This document shows positions 51,575 to 61,804 of a stretch of DNA of 64,000 bases, in pieces; position 1 is the stretch's first letter, and every line of letters starts with the position of its first letter. The DNA comes from Alicyclobacillus_A sp963788285. GTDB taxonomy: Bacteria; Bacillota; Bacilli; Alicyclobacillales; Alicyclobacillaceae. The position numbers were made by a program, and so were the translations under genes. The notes below the pieces were generated by a model. The model saw only the letters and a list, made by a program, of their open reading frames with translations. It was not told the DNA's origin and did no database searches. The stretch covers positions 310,001 through 374,000 of the forward strand of contig CAWBGB010000012.1 of NCBI GenBank assembly GCA_963788285.1, read 5' to 3'.

Positions 51575-54430
51575 ATGGGGAACCACACACAACCGCCGTC
51601 TCGCAACGGTCAGTCATCGGATGCACGCCGTGCCAAAGACGCAAAACGCGAGCGCCGCCATCCTGTATGGCGTTGGATTGGATACACCTCCCTGGGTATC
51701 GGAGCGTGCATTACGGTTGTCGCTGGCGTAGCGGTCGGTTATGTGACCTCAATGTTGAAAGGCCTACCTTCAGTGACGGCCGATACGTTTGCGAATATGA
51801 GTGAACCGTCGGTCGTATACGATAGGAATGGAAAAGTCATCGGGCGGTTTTCCGCCGACGGTGACCGACAGCCGATTGCGTCCGTGAAACAGGTGTCACC
51901 GTACCTTGTCAACGCGTTCATTGCTGCGGAGGACAAGACATTTTACAGCAACATCGGCGTGAACCCGCTGGCCATGGGGCGCGCAGTGATCCAGGATCTG
52001 CTCGGACACCGCATTGTCAGTGGTGCGAGTACCATCACGCAACAAACCGTTAAACTTGCGATGTTCCCGGAACAAGAGCGGACGGCCAAGCGTAAGATCC
52101 AGGAAATTGCCTTGGCACTGGAAGTCAATCACATGCTGACCAAAGACGAAATCATGACCGATTATATGAATTGGGTATACATGGGTCGCATGGGTAACAA
52201 CAACGTGTACGGTGTCAAAGTGGCCTCTGACATTATGTTCCACAAAGATGTAAAATATCTCACCCTCCCAGAAGCTGCGTTTCTTGCTGCTATCCCGAAC
52301 AACCCGTCGTTGTTTTCGCCGTACTCGAATCCGAAAAATACAGTCCAGCGCGAACATTACATCCTTGATCAGATGTTGCAAGATAAAATGATTACCAAAG
52401 CCCAGTACGATTCCGCCATCAAGGTGGACGTGGTTAAGGAACTCAAGGATCCCCCTCCGGAATCCACCCCATATCCATACGTGATGCAGGACAACGTGGA
52501 ACCACTGGTGGCAGAGGCTCTGGTGCAAAGTGGAAAATACGTCACCGTGGAAGACGCCGAGAAAGCGCTGCCGACGGCGGGGTTCAAGATTTACACCACC
52601 ATCGACCTGACAGCGCAGGACGCCATCGACAAGGTGTTGAAAAACAACTCCCTGTTTCAAGGCAGTACTGTCGGCGCCGTTGACGCAAACGGGAAACCGA
52701 TTCTAGGGAAGAATGGCAAGCAGATTCAGGACTTATACGAAGCTGGCGCCACATTGATTGACAATCAATCGGGTGGCATTCTGGCCATCGGCGGCGGCCG
52801 CGATTTCAACAACGGGGCGTACGTGGATCATTCCGATATTCCCCGTAAACCTGGGTCTGCGATTAAGCCGTTGCTCGACTACGGTTCGGCGTTGGACATG
52901 CGTGAAATCACTGCCGCAAGTCCACTGTTTGACGCCCCACATAGGTGGATTGGAGCAAGCGGTGCCTGGTCGCCGAGAGACGCCGAACCCAATTGGGAAG
53001 GCATCATGACAGCACGGCGCGCTCTCGTGGAGTCGCGGAACCTGCCGGCAATTCGCCTATTGCAGCAAATTACGCCGAAAGCGGCTTGGCCTTACCTGGC
53101 CAAGATGGGGATTACCCCACAGTCGAAGACGCTGCGCGGCCAGACGACGCTGACGCCGGATGACGAAACACATTTGTCGGCTGCCATCGGCGGTATGACG
53201 TACGGGCTGACAGTTCAGCAAATGACGAGCGCGTACACGGTGTTCACCAGCCAAGGCGTATGGCGTCCGGCCTACATGCTTGAGAAGATTACCGACAGAG
53301 ATGGCACGATTCTGAATCAACATAAAGCGGTTACACCACAGAGGGTGTTTTCGCCCCAGACGGCGTACATCATGACAGACATCCTACACGGAGTAATGTA
53401 CGATCCAGACGGCACCGCTACGCCTGTAGGAAGTCACTTCCCGGGGTATTACATCTCCGGAAAAACCGGTACCACAGACGATCACAGGGATGGCTGGTTC
53501 ATCGGCTACACGAAGAAGTATACTATGGGTCTGTGGATGGGGTACGACTACAATGAAGTCATCCCCGATGGATCCAACGGTGGCCCGGACTGGTATGACC
53601 TCAAGTTCAAAATCTGGAACATGATGATGAATCCGTTGCTGAAGCAAGATCCTCCAACGACGCCTTGGCAAAGGCCGCCAGGCATCACGGCCATGCAAGT
53701 GTGCAGCAAATCTGGAGATTTGCCCACAAATCTCTGCAGGTCGGACAACGACGTGTACACCGAGTTGTTCATTCAGGGCACGGAGCCGACCAGTACATGT
53801 AAGACACACGTCAGCGCTTTGTATACGGTCATTAACGGAAAGAAGTACCTGGCGACGACCAACACGCAGCCGGGAGGAATCCGGAAAGGGGTGTTCCTGG
53901 TGCCACCAGAGCCGCTGCCTCCTGGCGTTGTCACGGCTGACAGTGCGGAATATCTTCCGACACAGCCAGACCCGCGTGGTGGCACGATTTTGCAGGGGCC
54001 AACGACGGCTCAGTTACAGTCGTTGCCAGCTCCTGCCAATGTTCAGGCGACTGCGGATTCTTCCGGCAAGGTGCACCTGTCTTGGGGTGCAGTGAAAGGA
54101 GCCACACGCTATACCGTGTGGCGCGCCACCTCGCCGGACGGCCCGTTTACGAATATCGCGGGCCCGATGGCCAAAACTACCTTTACGGATTCCAAGTCGC
54201 CGACGGGTGCAAATACGTTGTACTACGAAGTGTACGCGACATGCGACGCGGGGTTGTCCCCACCTTCGCAGCCCGTCGCGGTCACAGTCCTTGGTGCGCC
54301 AGGGGGACCGGGCCAGCCAGGGAATCCAGATAACAGCACTGGAAACACAAACGGTACGGGGACAGCAAACGGCACTGGTCTCCCTGAGATCCTGTGGCCC
54401 AGCGAGGAGCAGCCCCGCTCTCGCGGATAA
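51575..54430 (+). CDS. Class A penicillin-binding protein (transglycosylase/transpeptidase)
   Basis: A 951-residue bifunctional cell-wall polymerase. A basic N-terminus and one helix (about 40-65) precede a GT51 domain with Glu119 in AAEDKTFYSN and GASTITQQTVKLA. The transpeptidase follows, with Ser428-Lys431 in PGSAIKPLL, Ser487-Asn489 in ESRNLP and KTG at 630-632. An extension carries a fibronectin type III domain (about 815-905; VHLSWGAVKGATRYTVWRA) and a Gly/Asn/Thr-rich end. ATG 51575 follows GAGAGGAG. It is a single-gene unit, with a terminator after it. Confidence 0.95.
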   Translation: MGNHTQPPSRNGQSSDARRAKDAKRERRHPVWRWIGYTSLGIGACITVVAGVAVGYVTSMLKGLPSVTADTFANMSEPSVVYDRNGKVIGRFSADGDRQPIASVKQVSPYLVNAFIAAEDKTFYSNIGVNPLAMGRAVIQDLLGHRIVSGASTITQQTVKLAMFPEQERTAKRKIQEIALALEVNHMLTKDEIMTDYMNWVYMGRMGNNNVYGVKVASDIMFHKDVKYLTLPEAAFLAAIPNNPSLFSPYSNPKNTVQREHYILDQMLQDKMITKAQYDSAIKVDVVKELKDPPPESTPYPYVMQDNVEPLVAEALVQSGKYVTVEDAEKALPTAGFKIYTTIDLTAQDAIDKVLKNNSLFQGSTVGAVDANGKPILGKNGKQIQDLYEAGATLIDNQSGGILAIGGGRDFNNGAYVDHSDIPRKPGSAIKPLLDYGSALDMREITAASPLFDAPHRWIGASGAWSPRDAEPNWEGIMTARRALVESRNLPAIRLLQQITPKAAWPYLAKMGITPQSKTLRGQTTLTPDDETHLSAAIGGMTYGLTVQQMTSAYTVFTSQGVWRPAYMLEKITDRDGTILNQHKAVTPQRVFSPQTAYIMTDILHGVMYDPDGTATPVGSHFPGYYISGKTGTTDDHRDGWFIGYTKKYTMGLWMGYDYNEVIPDGSNGGPDWYDLKFKIWNMMMNPLLKQDPPTTPWQRPPGITAMQVCSKSGDLPTNLCRSDNDVYTELFIQGTEPTSTCKTHVSALYTVINGKKYLATTNTQPGGIRKGVFLVPPEPLPPGVVTADSAEYLPTQPDPRGGTILQGPTTAQLQSLPAPANVQATADSSGKVHLSWGAVKGATRYTVWRATSPDGPFTNIAGPMAKTTFTDSKSPTGANTLYYEVYATCDAGLSPPSQPVAVTVLGAPGGPGQPGNPDNSTGNTNGTGTANGTGLPEILWPSEEQPRSRG

Positions 54431-54455
54431 GTCCCTTTTGATGCGTACGTATCCA

Positions 54456-54494
54456 AACAAAATGGCTGCCGAACAATGTGGCAGCCATTTTGTT
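54456..54494. terminator. Bidirectional terminator between the PBP gene and mutS2
   Basis: A perfect 15-base stem (AACAAAATGGCTGCC) with a nine-base loop. The A/T-rich foot gives a T run on both sides, fitting its place between convergent genes. Confidence 0.88.
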
Positions 54495-54505
54495 ACTTCC
54501 ATATC

Positions 54506-56842
54506 TTACTTTAATTCGACTACCGTGGCCCCGTCGCCACCTTCACCTGGCCCTCCTGGAAACCACGACTTCACGTGTGGATGGCGGGCGAGGTACCGGC
54601 GAATTCCGTCTCTTAGAGCGCCAGTGCCCTTTCCATGAATCACCGTGACTCGAGCCAATCCATGCACGACTGCGTCGTCCAGAAATTTATCGACGCTGGG
54701 GATGGATTCTTCCACCGTCGCCCCACGGATGTCCAACTGAAGAGGCATCGATTTTGGCATGCCGCGCCGAAACGACTGCGTTACCGGTTTCGCCTTTGGT
54801 TGGCCAATCAGTTGCAGGTCGGACCGCGCCACCTTCATTCGCAACAACCCAAGTTGAACCGTATATTCCATGCCGTCGTCACTCTTCTCCAGGACTTCTC
54901 CCTTTTGCCCGAGGGACAGCACGCGCACCTCAGCCCCCACCTGGATGTCTTCCTTGGACAAGCTCCTACGCCGTTGCTTGGGCAAATCGTCCGGCAGTGC
55001 CTCGTGCAGTGCTTTGCGCAATTCTACCAACTGGTGGTCTTTCACGTTTGCACTATCCCGCAACCGCCGAAGTTCCTGAATGACCTGCTCCGCCTCGCGC
55101 TCTGCTTTGCGAACAATTTCGCGCGCGTCATGCATGGCTCGTTCGCGCAATTTCTCAGATTCCCGCGTTAATTCCTCCCACTCCGCCTCAACCTTGGCGC
55201 GGAGTTGTTCTGCACGTTGCTGATCTTCCTGCGCTTTCCGCCGGAGTTCCTCCGCTTCCCTTCGAGCCTGCTCCATCTTGGCAATCAGGTCCTCTACCCG
55301 TAAGTCCTCCGTGGTCAGCAATGCTTTGGCGCGTTGGACAATGCGCTCAGACAGTCCAAGTCTCGTGGCAATCGCAAGCGCGTTGGAGCGGCCCGGAATG
55401 CCGACCATCAAGCGGTATGTCGGCCGCAAAGTCTGCACGTCAAACTCCATGCTTGCGTTCATCGCCTGCGGTTCTTTAAACGCGTACGCCTTTAACTCGG
55501 CGTAGTGGGTGGTGGCTACCACTTTGGCGCCCCAACCTTTTAAGTGATCCAGAATCGCCATGGACAACGCCGCGCCTTCAGCAGGATCCGTGCCCGCCCC
55601 CAATTCGTCCAGCAGGACGAGGCTGTCACCTGTCACCTGTTCCATCATCTCAACGATGTTGCGCATATGCGACGAAAAGGTGGACAGGCTCTGTTCAATG
55701 CTCTGCTCATCACCGATATCCGCAAAGATGTTGTCGCACCAGCCGATGTCACTCGGTCGACCAGTCGGGATAAAGCACCCCGCCATGGCCAGCAACGTTA
55801 GAAGCCCGACCGTTTTCAACGTCACCGTTTTGCCGCCTGTGTTCGGTCCGGTAATGATTAACATTCGAAAGTCTTTGCCGAGCGTCAAATCCACAGGCAC
55901 CGCCACGTCCCGGGAAATCAATGGATGCCTCGCTTGCCGCAGGCACCAGACTCCGTCTGCGCGAAGCGTTGGGCGTTCACAGCGCTCGTTCTTGGCATAC
56001 GCGGCTTTCGCAAACCAAAGATCCAGGTCGCCTACCAGGTTCACATTGTGCGACAGTTCCTCGGCAACCCCGGCAACCAGATCAGACAGCCGCTGTAAAA
56101 TGCGTTCTATCTCCCGCTCTTCTTCCACGCGCAAGGCGCGCGCCTTCGCGCTACTTTCCACAACCACCTGTGGTTCGATAAAAACGGTCGCGCCAGACGC
56201 AGAGTAATCGTGAACGATGCCGGGAATCTGGTTCTTAAACTCGACTTTCACCGGCAAACATAGGCTGTTGCCACGCACGGCAATAATCGGATCCTGCAAG
56301 TATCGTTGGTGGCTTCGCAGCATCTGCTCCAACTGTTGCCGCATTTGGCTTTCCAAGTGGCGCAGAGAGGTGCGAATTCGCCGCAACTCCGGACTTGCGT
56401 GGTCATGAATGGTGGCATCTTCAGAGATGGCCTGGCGAATTTCGATTTCCACCTGTCGAGCGTCAAAGAGCGCCTGTACGTGTTCCGTGAGCCGAGGGTA
56501 ATCGCCGCCTTCGGACATGTTTTCCAGCGCCATCCGCGCTCTGCGCGCCCCTGCAATAAAGTTGACGATGTCGTTCAGTTCCTCCGCCCCAAGGATTCCG
56601 CCAATGGAAGCCTTGTGGAGCGCGTTGCGAATGTCCGTGATACCGCCGAATGGCAACCCGCCAAATCGGTGAAGATACCGAAGTGCCTCATCCACCACTT
56701 CAAGTTCCCGTTCGGCATCTGCCATGTTCGAATACGGCACTAATTGACTGATTTTTTCACGCCCCAACGAACAAGCCGCGTATTTTTCCAGTTGTCTCTG
56801 CACCTTGTCAAATTCAAGCACGTCCAATACGCGCGCGTTCAT
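54506..56842 (-). CDS. mutS2: Endonuclease MutS2
   Basis: About 778 residues. The ATPase core has Walker A GPNTGGKTVTLKT and Walker B LVLLDELGAGTDPAEG. A charged coiled coil (about 515-620) and a C-terminal Smr nuclease domain with LDIRGATVEESIP and VIHGKGTGALRDGI follow. There is no mismatch-recognition domain, as expected for MutS2, which limits recombination or splits stalled, collided ribosomes. The start is either ATG 56842 (MNARVLDVLEF, the conserved beginning) or 56851, three codons earlier. Confidence 0.96.
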   Translation of the reverse strand: MNARVLDVLEFDKVQRQLEKYAACSLGREKISQLVPYSNMADAERELEVVDEALRYLHRFGGLPFGGITDIRNALHKASIGGILGAEELNDIVNFIAGARRARMALENMSEGGDYPRLTEHVQALFDARQVEIEIRQAISEDATIHDHASPELRRIRTSLRHLESQMRQQLEQMLRSHQRYLQDPIIAVRGNSLCLPVKVEFKNQIPGIVHDYSASGATVFIEPQVVVESSAKARALRVEEEREIERILQRLSDLVAGVAEELSHNVNLVGDLDLWFAKAAYAKNERCERPTLRADGVWCLRQARHPLISRDVAVPVDLTLGKDFRMLIITGPNTGGKTVTLKTVGLLTLLAMAGCFIPTGRPSDIGWCDNIFADIGDEQSIEQSLSTFSSHMRNIVEMMEQVTGDSLVLLDELGAGTDPAEGAALSMAILDHLKGWGAKVVATTHYAELKAYAFKEPQAMNASMEFDVQTLRPTYRLMVGIPGRSNALAIATRLGLSERIVQRAKALLTTEDLRVEDLIAKMEQARREAEELRRKAQEDQQRAEQLRAKVEAEWEELTRESEKLRERAMHDAREIVRKAEREAEQVIQELRRLRDSANVKDHQLVELRKALHEALPDDLPKQRRRSLSKEDIQVGAEVRVLSLGQKGEVLEKSDDGMEYTVQLGLLRMKVARSDLQLIGQPKAKPVTQSFRRGMPKSMPLQLDIRGATVEESIPSVDKFLDDAVVHGLARVTVIHGKGTGALRDGIRRYLARHPHVKSWFPGGPGEGGDGATVVELK

Positions 56843-56955
56843 GCACCTCATCTACCCTTTTCCTGTGCTCCTGCGTGCAAATCCCATACATTGTACCACA
56901 TGATCCATATCGGCTTGGGTGATGCTACAATCAGCACTCAGAAAGGAGGAGCAGA

Positions 56956-57300
56956 ATGAACATATTGGGAGCCATAGTTCGCTTCGTGGTGTCTGCTTTG
57001 GTTCTGATGTTTGTTGGTTTCCTCGTACCCGGATTCGGCGTATCGGGATTCTGGACAGCACTGTTCGCAGCGGTCGTGATTGCCCTCTTGGGATGGGCGA
57101 TTGAAGCGCTGTTTGGACCTCGGATCTCTCCCTACGGCCGTGGAATTGTGGGGTTCCTCTCCGGGGCCGTGGTATTGTACGTTGCCGGACTGTTTGTACC
57201 AGGAATGCGCGTGACAGTGCTTGGCGCATTATTGGCTTCACTGATTATCGGGATTATCGACTTGTTTGTACCCACCGAAATGCGGGGTCGACAGAGGTAA
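56956..57300 (+). CDS. Phage-holin-family membrane protein (YvlD-like)
   Basis: A 114-residue protein with four helices (VRFVVSALVLMFVGFLVPGF, ALFAAVVIALLGWAIEALFG, IVGFLSGAVVLYVAGLFVPG and LLASLIIGIIDLFVP). It matches the mycobacterial four-span holin family that includes YvlD. No phage genes are near, so a holin role is doubtful; YvlD-type proteins are normal chromosomal genes. AAAGGAGGAG precedes ATG 56956. It diverges from mutS2. Confidence 0.88.
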   Translation: MNILGAIVRFVVSALVLMFVGFLVPGFGVSGFWTALFAAVVIALLGWAIEALFGPRISPYGRGIVGFLSGAVVLYVAGLFVPGMRVTVLGALLASLIIGIIDLFVPTEMRGRQR

Positions 57301-57310
57301 ACAGTGTGAA

Positions 57311-57352
57311 ACACCGACGATCCGTACATCAAGACGGATCGTCGGTGTTTTT
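57311..57352 (+). terminator. Rho-independent terminator after the YvlD-like gene
   Basis: A 14-base stem ACACCGACGATCCG with its complement and a ten-base loop, then TTTT on the rightward strand. It also separates the convergent cvpA gene. Confidence 0.87.
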
Positions 57353-57866
57353 ACTTGGATAGTCCGCCCCACTGTGACCATAGCTTTGCATTCAGCCAAT
57401 GGACGAAGGACGAGTTGTGTAGTTGGGTCTGCAACCAGTCATTGTTCACGTACCCTGCGACAAGCGTGGCGACAAACACGAACACGATGGCCAAAATCAA
57501 GCCGACAACCAGCCCTGCCAAACGGTTCACGGTCGACAAAATCGGTAATTGAAACAGTGCGTCGACCAATCCTATGGCGTACCGGAGCAGGAGAAATGTC
57601 ACGACAAACACAAGTCCAAAAGCGATGGCTCCCGACAAATCTCCCAAATACAATCCCAACACACCTGATGTATTGCCAGCCGTGTAGTGACGTTGTAGAA
57701 AAGTCGCCACGGTCGGCGCAACGTATGGCTTCAGCCAGAGTGACAGGAAGTATGCAATCACCGCGCCAAACAGCCGCATGATCTGTCGAATCAGCCCCGT
57801 ACGATAGCCGTTCCAACCGCCCAGCGCGATAATTCCTACGATAATCAGATCCAGTAAATCCAACAC
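57351..57866 (-). CDS. CvpA-family membrane protein
   Basis: A 171-residue protein with four helices; it begins LDLLDLIIVGIIALGGWNGY and has RTGLIRQIMRLFGAVIAYFL, the family's hallmark. CvpA was named for colicin V production but is broad in distribution; its role is unclear. GTG 57866 follows GGGAG by six bases. In Bacilli it lies beside zapA and mutS2, as here. Confidence 0.9.
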   Translation of the reverse strand: MLDLLDLIIVGIIALGGWNGYRTGLIRQIMRLFGAVIAYFLSLWLKPYVAPTVATFLQRHYTAGNTSGVLGLYLGDLSGAIAFGLVFVVTFLLLRYAIGLVDALFQLPILSTVNRLAGLVVGLILAIVFVFVATLVAGYVNNDWLQTQLHNSSFVHWLNAKLWSQWGGLSK

Positions 57867-57890
57867 TCACACTCCCATGTGGAGCAAGCT

Positions 57891-58160
57891 TTACGACGAC
57901 GTCTTGGTCTGCTCGTCGAGGAGCTCCAGCAACGCGTCGTACTGGTCGCGAAGTCTGTATAATTCCTCCGCTAGGTTCAGAGCGGCCAGCACCGCGATCC
58001 GTTTGGTGTCCAGATTGGGGTTCGCCTGTACTATGGCTTGCATGGTGTCATTCACCGTTTTGGCGATATCGAACAGTCGCTGTTCCTTCTCTCGACCGCG
58101 CAGTGTGTACTCCGTGCCGGCAATGTTCACTCGGACGCGGTGGATTTCATCCCTGCTCAT
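57891..58160 (-). CDS. zapA: Cell division protein ZapA
   Basis: An 89-residue FtsZ-ring stabiliser. The N-terminal strand-rich part (RVRVNIAGTEYTLRG) is followed by long helices (RLFDIAKTVNDTMQAIVQAN, IAVLAALNLAEELYRLRDQY) that form a dimeric coiled coil. AAGGGGGGC precedes the ATG at 58160. It lies 24 bases before cvpA. Confidence 0.93.
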   Translation of the reverse strand: MSRDEIHRVRVNIAGTEYTLRGREKEQRLFDIAKTVNDTMQAIVQANPNLDTKRIAVLAALNLAEELYRLRDQYDALLELLDEQTKTSS

Positions 58161-58255
58161 GCCGCGAAGCCCCCTTTACCTCACAATGGGTTATTCTGCT
58201 TCGCTGCCAAAAATCCTGCCCTGACAGTCGTTGTTTGAAAATGGGCGGCGCACGC

Positions 58256-60700
58256 TTAGCTCGTCCTCAGCACCGCTCCGTACTTCTCCGTCCATGCGGC
58301 CAAAATGCGCTGCTGCACCAGCACAACCTCGTCATCCGTCAGCGTCTTATCGTCGGCGCGATACCGGAATGCCACAGCGACACTCTTGTAACCGTCTGCA
58401 ATACCTTTCCCCGTGTAAATGTCGAATACCCGGCAATCCTCTAGGATGGATTCCCCATCACTGTCCGCGACTTCGCGGGCGGTGTCCAGTAACGCTTGCA
58501 CCGGTACGTCCTGAGACACCAACACGGCCAGGTCCCGGCGCGATGCTGGGAATTTTGGCAGGCGACGGACTTTCCACGAACGTTGAACCCATGGCACCAG
58601 GAGGTCCAGATCAAACTCTGCGTAAACCGCGCGATGGAGATCAAACGCAGCCCCTGTCTCGGGGTGCAGTTCACCGATGGAGCCAATCCGCTGTCCTTTC
58701 AGCACCACTTCTGCACTGCGACCTGGATGGAGCCAGCTCAGCTGCACCGGTTCAAAGCGAACGGCGTCCTGCCACCCCAGCGCCTGCAACCACGTCTCCA
58801 CGACGCCTTTGGCATCGTAAAAGTCGTACGCCCTGGCACGCTCGCCAATACCGGGATCTGTCTCGCCAAACCAAAGTCCTGCCCACTGCATACGCTCGCA
58901 CGGCTGTTCCTCTAACGGAAGCTTCGTCGGCCAGTAGACCCGTCCGATTTCAAATATGGCCCCGCCCAATACCCCGTGGGCCATGTTGTAGGCCGCCACT
59001 TGCGCCAGGCTGGGCAGCAAGTGCGTCCGCAACGCCACGCGCTCTTCCGACATGGGATGCAGGAGCGGTATCATTTGCCGGTAGGGTGAATCCAAGGGCA
59101 CGCGCAACTTATCGAGGTCCGAAGGATGGGTGAGCACATACGTGACGACTTCGCTCATGCCGCAGCCCATCAACACGTCACGCGTTCGTTTCCGAAGCGT
59201 CTGCGACGCATTACGCGCGCCCACCGTGACTGGCCCCACGGGTAGCGTCGTTGGAATGCGGTCGTACCCTGCCAAACGTCCAATCTCCTCCACGAGGTCG
59301 GCCTCCAGCGAAATATCCGGTCTGCGCGGCGGAACATGGACCCGCCAGACCTTCTCCTCCGTGGACTCAACAGCAAATCCGAGCCGACGAAATACGTCGC
59401 GCATCGTCTCTTCGCTGTGCTTTGTGCCCAGCAGTCGATTGCACCGCTCCGGTGAAAATGTAACCACCGAATCGGTGTGTTGCACATTGTCGTCAAACGT
59501 AGCACGGACCACGCCGCCCCACGCCTGTGCGCCCGCCAAGTCCCGGAACAGCTGCGTCGCGCGAACAATGGCCCCTGTCACCGCTTGCGGGTCTATTCCT
59601 TTCTCAAACCGCTGCTGTGCCTCGGATCGTAGCCCCAACCGCTGCCCGGTCTTCCGGACAGAGATGGCGTCAAACGCCGCGGATTCCAGAACCACAGCCT
59701 TCGTCTGCACCGTGATCTCCGAATTCTGTCCACCCATGACACCGGCGATGCCAATGGCGCGGTCTGGATCCGCAATCACAATCGTGTCCTCGGTCAGTTC
59801 ACGTGACTCACCGTCGAGCGTCACCAAGGTTTCTCCCGGACGTCCCTGTCGTACAACAATGGTGTGTTCGTGGACTTCGTCGAGGTCAAATGCGTGCAGC
59901 GGCTGTCCCCACTCCAACATCACATAGTTCGTGATGTCAACCGGCAAACTGATGGGGCGTACGCCCATGGCCATCAGTCGCATCTGCATCCATAAAGGTG
60001 AGGGTCCCGTCTTCACACCCGTGAAAGCCTGTGCCTCATAGCGCTGACACAGGGGCGTGTCGATGTGAACCTGAACGGGCGACTTACCGCTCGTTTCCGA
60101 ACTGACGTCTTCTGGAAACGTCGTAGGTCGGTCTAATAAGGCTGCAATTTCATAGGCAAAGCCACGCATGGACAGACAGTCGCTGCGGTTCGGTGTGAGT
60201 CCAATTTCGAGCACCACATCATCCAGGCCGAGGTACTCCACGATATCAGCGCCAACGGGAGCATCGGCCGGCAGCACGTACAACCCTTCCGTCTGCTCCT
60301 TGGGTAACAGGTTCGTCTCCAGTCCGATTTCCTTCGCCGAACACAGCATACCTTGCGATTCGATGCCGCGCAGCTTCGCCACCCCAATGGATCCTCCGGG
60401 CAGCTTCGCGCCTGGCAGCGCAGTCGGCACCTTCTGACCGACGGTCACGTTCGGTGCACCACAGACAATGGTACGCAGTGCACCATCGCCGACATTCACC
60501 TGACACACCCGCAAACGATCCGCATTGGGGTGGGGTTCACAGGCCACCACTTCCCCGACAACAACGCCGCTTACCCCTTGATTGCGCGGCGTTACAGCCT
60601 CCACTTCCAGACCGGCGCCCGTTAACTTGTCTGCGAGGGTTTCCGGAGTCATGTCGTGGAGGTCCACATAATCGCTAATCCATCGAAAGGATAGTTTCAT
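58256..60700 (-). CDS. pheT: Phenylalanyl-tRNA synthetase beta subunit
   Basis: The 814-residue beta chain has the EMAP-type tRNA-binding domain (about 40-150; VVVGEVVACEPHPNADRLRV), the B3/4 editing domain, the B5 DNA-binding-like domain, a class II-like core, and the C-terminal FDX-ACB anticodon-binding domain (FPASRRDLAVLVSQDVPV). It lies 13 bases after pheS and shares its T-box control. Confidence 0.97.
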   Translation of the reverse strand: MKLSFRWISDYVDLHDMTPETLADKLTGAGLEVEAVTPRNQGVSGVVVGEVVACEPHPNADRLRVCQVNVGDGALRTIVCGAPNVTVGQKVPTALPGAKLPGGSIGVAKLRGIESQGMLCSAKEIGLETNLLPKEQTEGLYVLPADAPVGADIVEYLGLDDVVLEIGLTPNRSDCLSMRGFAYEIAALLDRPTTFPEDVSSETSGKSPVQVHIDTPLCQRYEAQAFTGVKTGPSPLWMQMRLMAMGVRPISLPVDITNYVMLEWGQPLHAFDLDEVHEHTIVVRQGRPGETLVTLDGESRELTEDTIVIADPDRAIGIAGVMGGQNSEITVQTKAVVLESAAFDAISVRKTGQRLGLRSEAQQRFEKGIDPQAVTGAIVRATQLFRDLAGAQAWGGVVRATFDDNVQHTDSVVTFSPERCNRLLGTKHSEETMRDVFRRLGFAVESTEEKVWRVHVPPRRPDISLEADLVEEIGRLAGYDRIPTTLPVGPVTVGARNASQTLRKRTRDVLMGCGMSEVVTYVLTHPSDLDKLRVPLDSPYRQMIPLLHPMSEERVALRTHLLPSLAQVAAYNMAHGVLGGAIFEIGRVYWPTKLPLEEQPCERMQWAGLWFGETDPGIGERARAYDFYDAKGVVETWLQALGWQDAVRFEPVQLSWLHPGRSAEVVLKGQRIGSIGELHPETGAAFDLHRAVYAEFDLDLLVPWVQRSWKVRRLPKFPASRRDLAVLVSQDVPVQALLDTAREVADSDGESILEDCRVFDIYTGKGIADGYKSVAVAFRYRADDKTLTDDEVVLVQQRILAAWTEKYGAVLRTS

Positions 60701-60713
60701 AAGATGTCCCTCC

Positions 60714-61766
60714 TCATAGCACCCTGTTGAACTGTTTCAACAGCCGCAAGTCGTTCTGATACAACAACCGGATGTCTTCAATTCCATATTTCAACATGGC
60801 AATGCGCTCCGGTCCCATCCCAAACGCGAAGCCACTATAGCGGCGACTATCGTACCCAGCACCGTCTAGCACCTTCGGGTGCACCATCCCACACCCGAGA
60901 ATCTCCAGCCAGCCGGTCCCCTTGCACATCCTGCACCCGGAACCTCCACAATTGGTGCACCGGATGTCCAACTCCGCGCTTGGCTCCGTGAATGGAAAGA
61001 AGCTCGGTCGTAGCCGCACCGACTGATCGGCTCCAAAAATGGCGCGCGCAAAGTGCTCTAAGGTGCCCTTCAAATCACTCATGCGGATACCTTCGTCTAC
61101 CACGAGTCCTTCAATTTGGTGGAACATGTGGGAGTGAGTGGCGTCGTCTTCGTCGCGTCGATAGACTTTTCCTGGTACGATCACTTTGACTGGCACATGC
61201 GGCCGCATACGTTCCATCGTTCGAACCTGCATCGGCGATGTCTGAGTGCGCAGCAATAGCGTTTCGGTCAAGTAAAAGGTGTCCTGCATGTCTCGTGCCG
61301 GATGGTGCTTGGGTAAGTTTAGCTTTTCAAAGTTGTACTCGTCGGTCTCGATTTCTGGGCCCTCTACGACTTCATAGCCCATGCCCAGGAAAACTTCCTC
61401 GATTTCCTGAATGATTTGCGTCAACGGGTGTATAGATCCACGCGCATGTCTGCGGCCTGGCACCGTCACGTCAATCGTTTCCTCTGCAAAGCGCCTGTTT
61501 AGCTCGCGCTCCGCCAGTTCAGCTTGCATCTCCTCATATGCACTCTGCAAAGCGCCTCGTGTCTCATTGACCTTCTCGCCTACCACCGGACGTTCTTCTG
61601 GACTCAGAGCCCCCATTTGTCTCGAGATCTGAGTCAATTCGCTTTTCTTCCCCAGATACTGTACTCGCCAGTCGTCGAGCGCCCGCACGTCCTGTAGGCT
61701 GCGCAGCGCTTCGAGGGCTTTGTCGCGAAGTGTTTGCAGCGCCGATTCGATGTCGACGACGTTCAT
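60714..61766 (-). CDS. pheS: Phenylalanyl-tRNA synthetase alpha subunit
   Basis: The 350-residue catalytic chain. An N-terminal coiled coil for tRNA binding (about 1-85) precedes the class II core with motif 2 in MFHQIEGLVVDEG and motif 3 in FAFGMGPERIAMLKYG. ATG 61766 has AGGAGGT upstream. The T-box leader lies directly in front, so tRNA-Phe charging should control it. Confidence 0.97.
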   Translation of the reverse strand: MNVVDIESALQTLRDKALEALRSLQDVRALDDWRVQYLGKKSELTQISRQMGALSPEERPVVGEKVNETRGALQSAYEEMQAELAERELNRRFAEETIDVTVPGRRHARGSIHPLTQIIQEIEEVFLGMGYEVVEGPEIETDEYNFEKLNLPKHHPARDMQDTFYLTETLLLRTQTSPMQVRTMERMRPHVPVKVIVPGKVYRRDEDDATHSHMFHQIEGLVVDEGIRMSDLKGTLEHFARAIFGADQSVRLRPSFFPFTEPSAELDIRCTNCGGSGCRMCKGTGWLEILGCGMVHPKVLDGAGYDSRRYSGFAFGMGPERIAMLKYGIEDIRLLYQNDLRLLKQFNRVL

Positions 61767-61804
61767 TGCCCTACCTCCTATTTCCATTCGCGTCCTGCTA
61801 TAAA

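Noticed and set aside
56956..57300. Holin family name suggesting a prophage
   Set aside because: No phage structural, integrase or lysin genes are near, and YvlD-type proteins are ordinary chromosomal genes.
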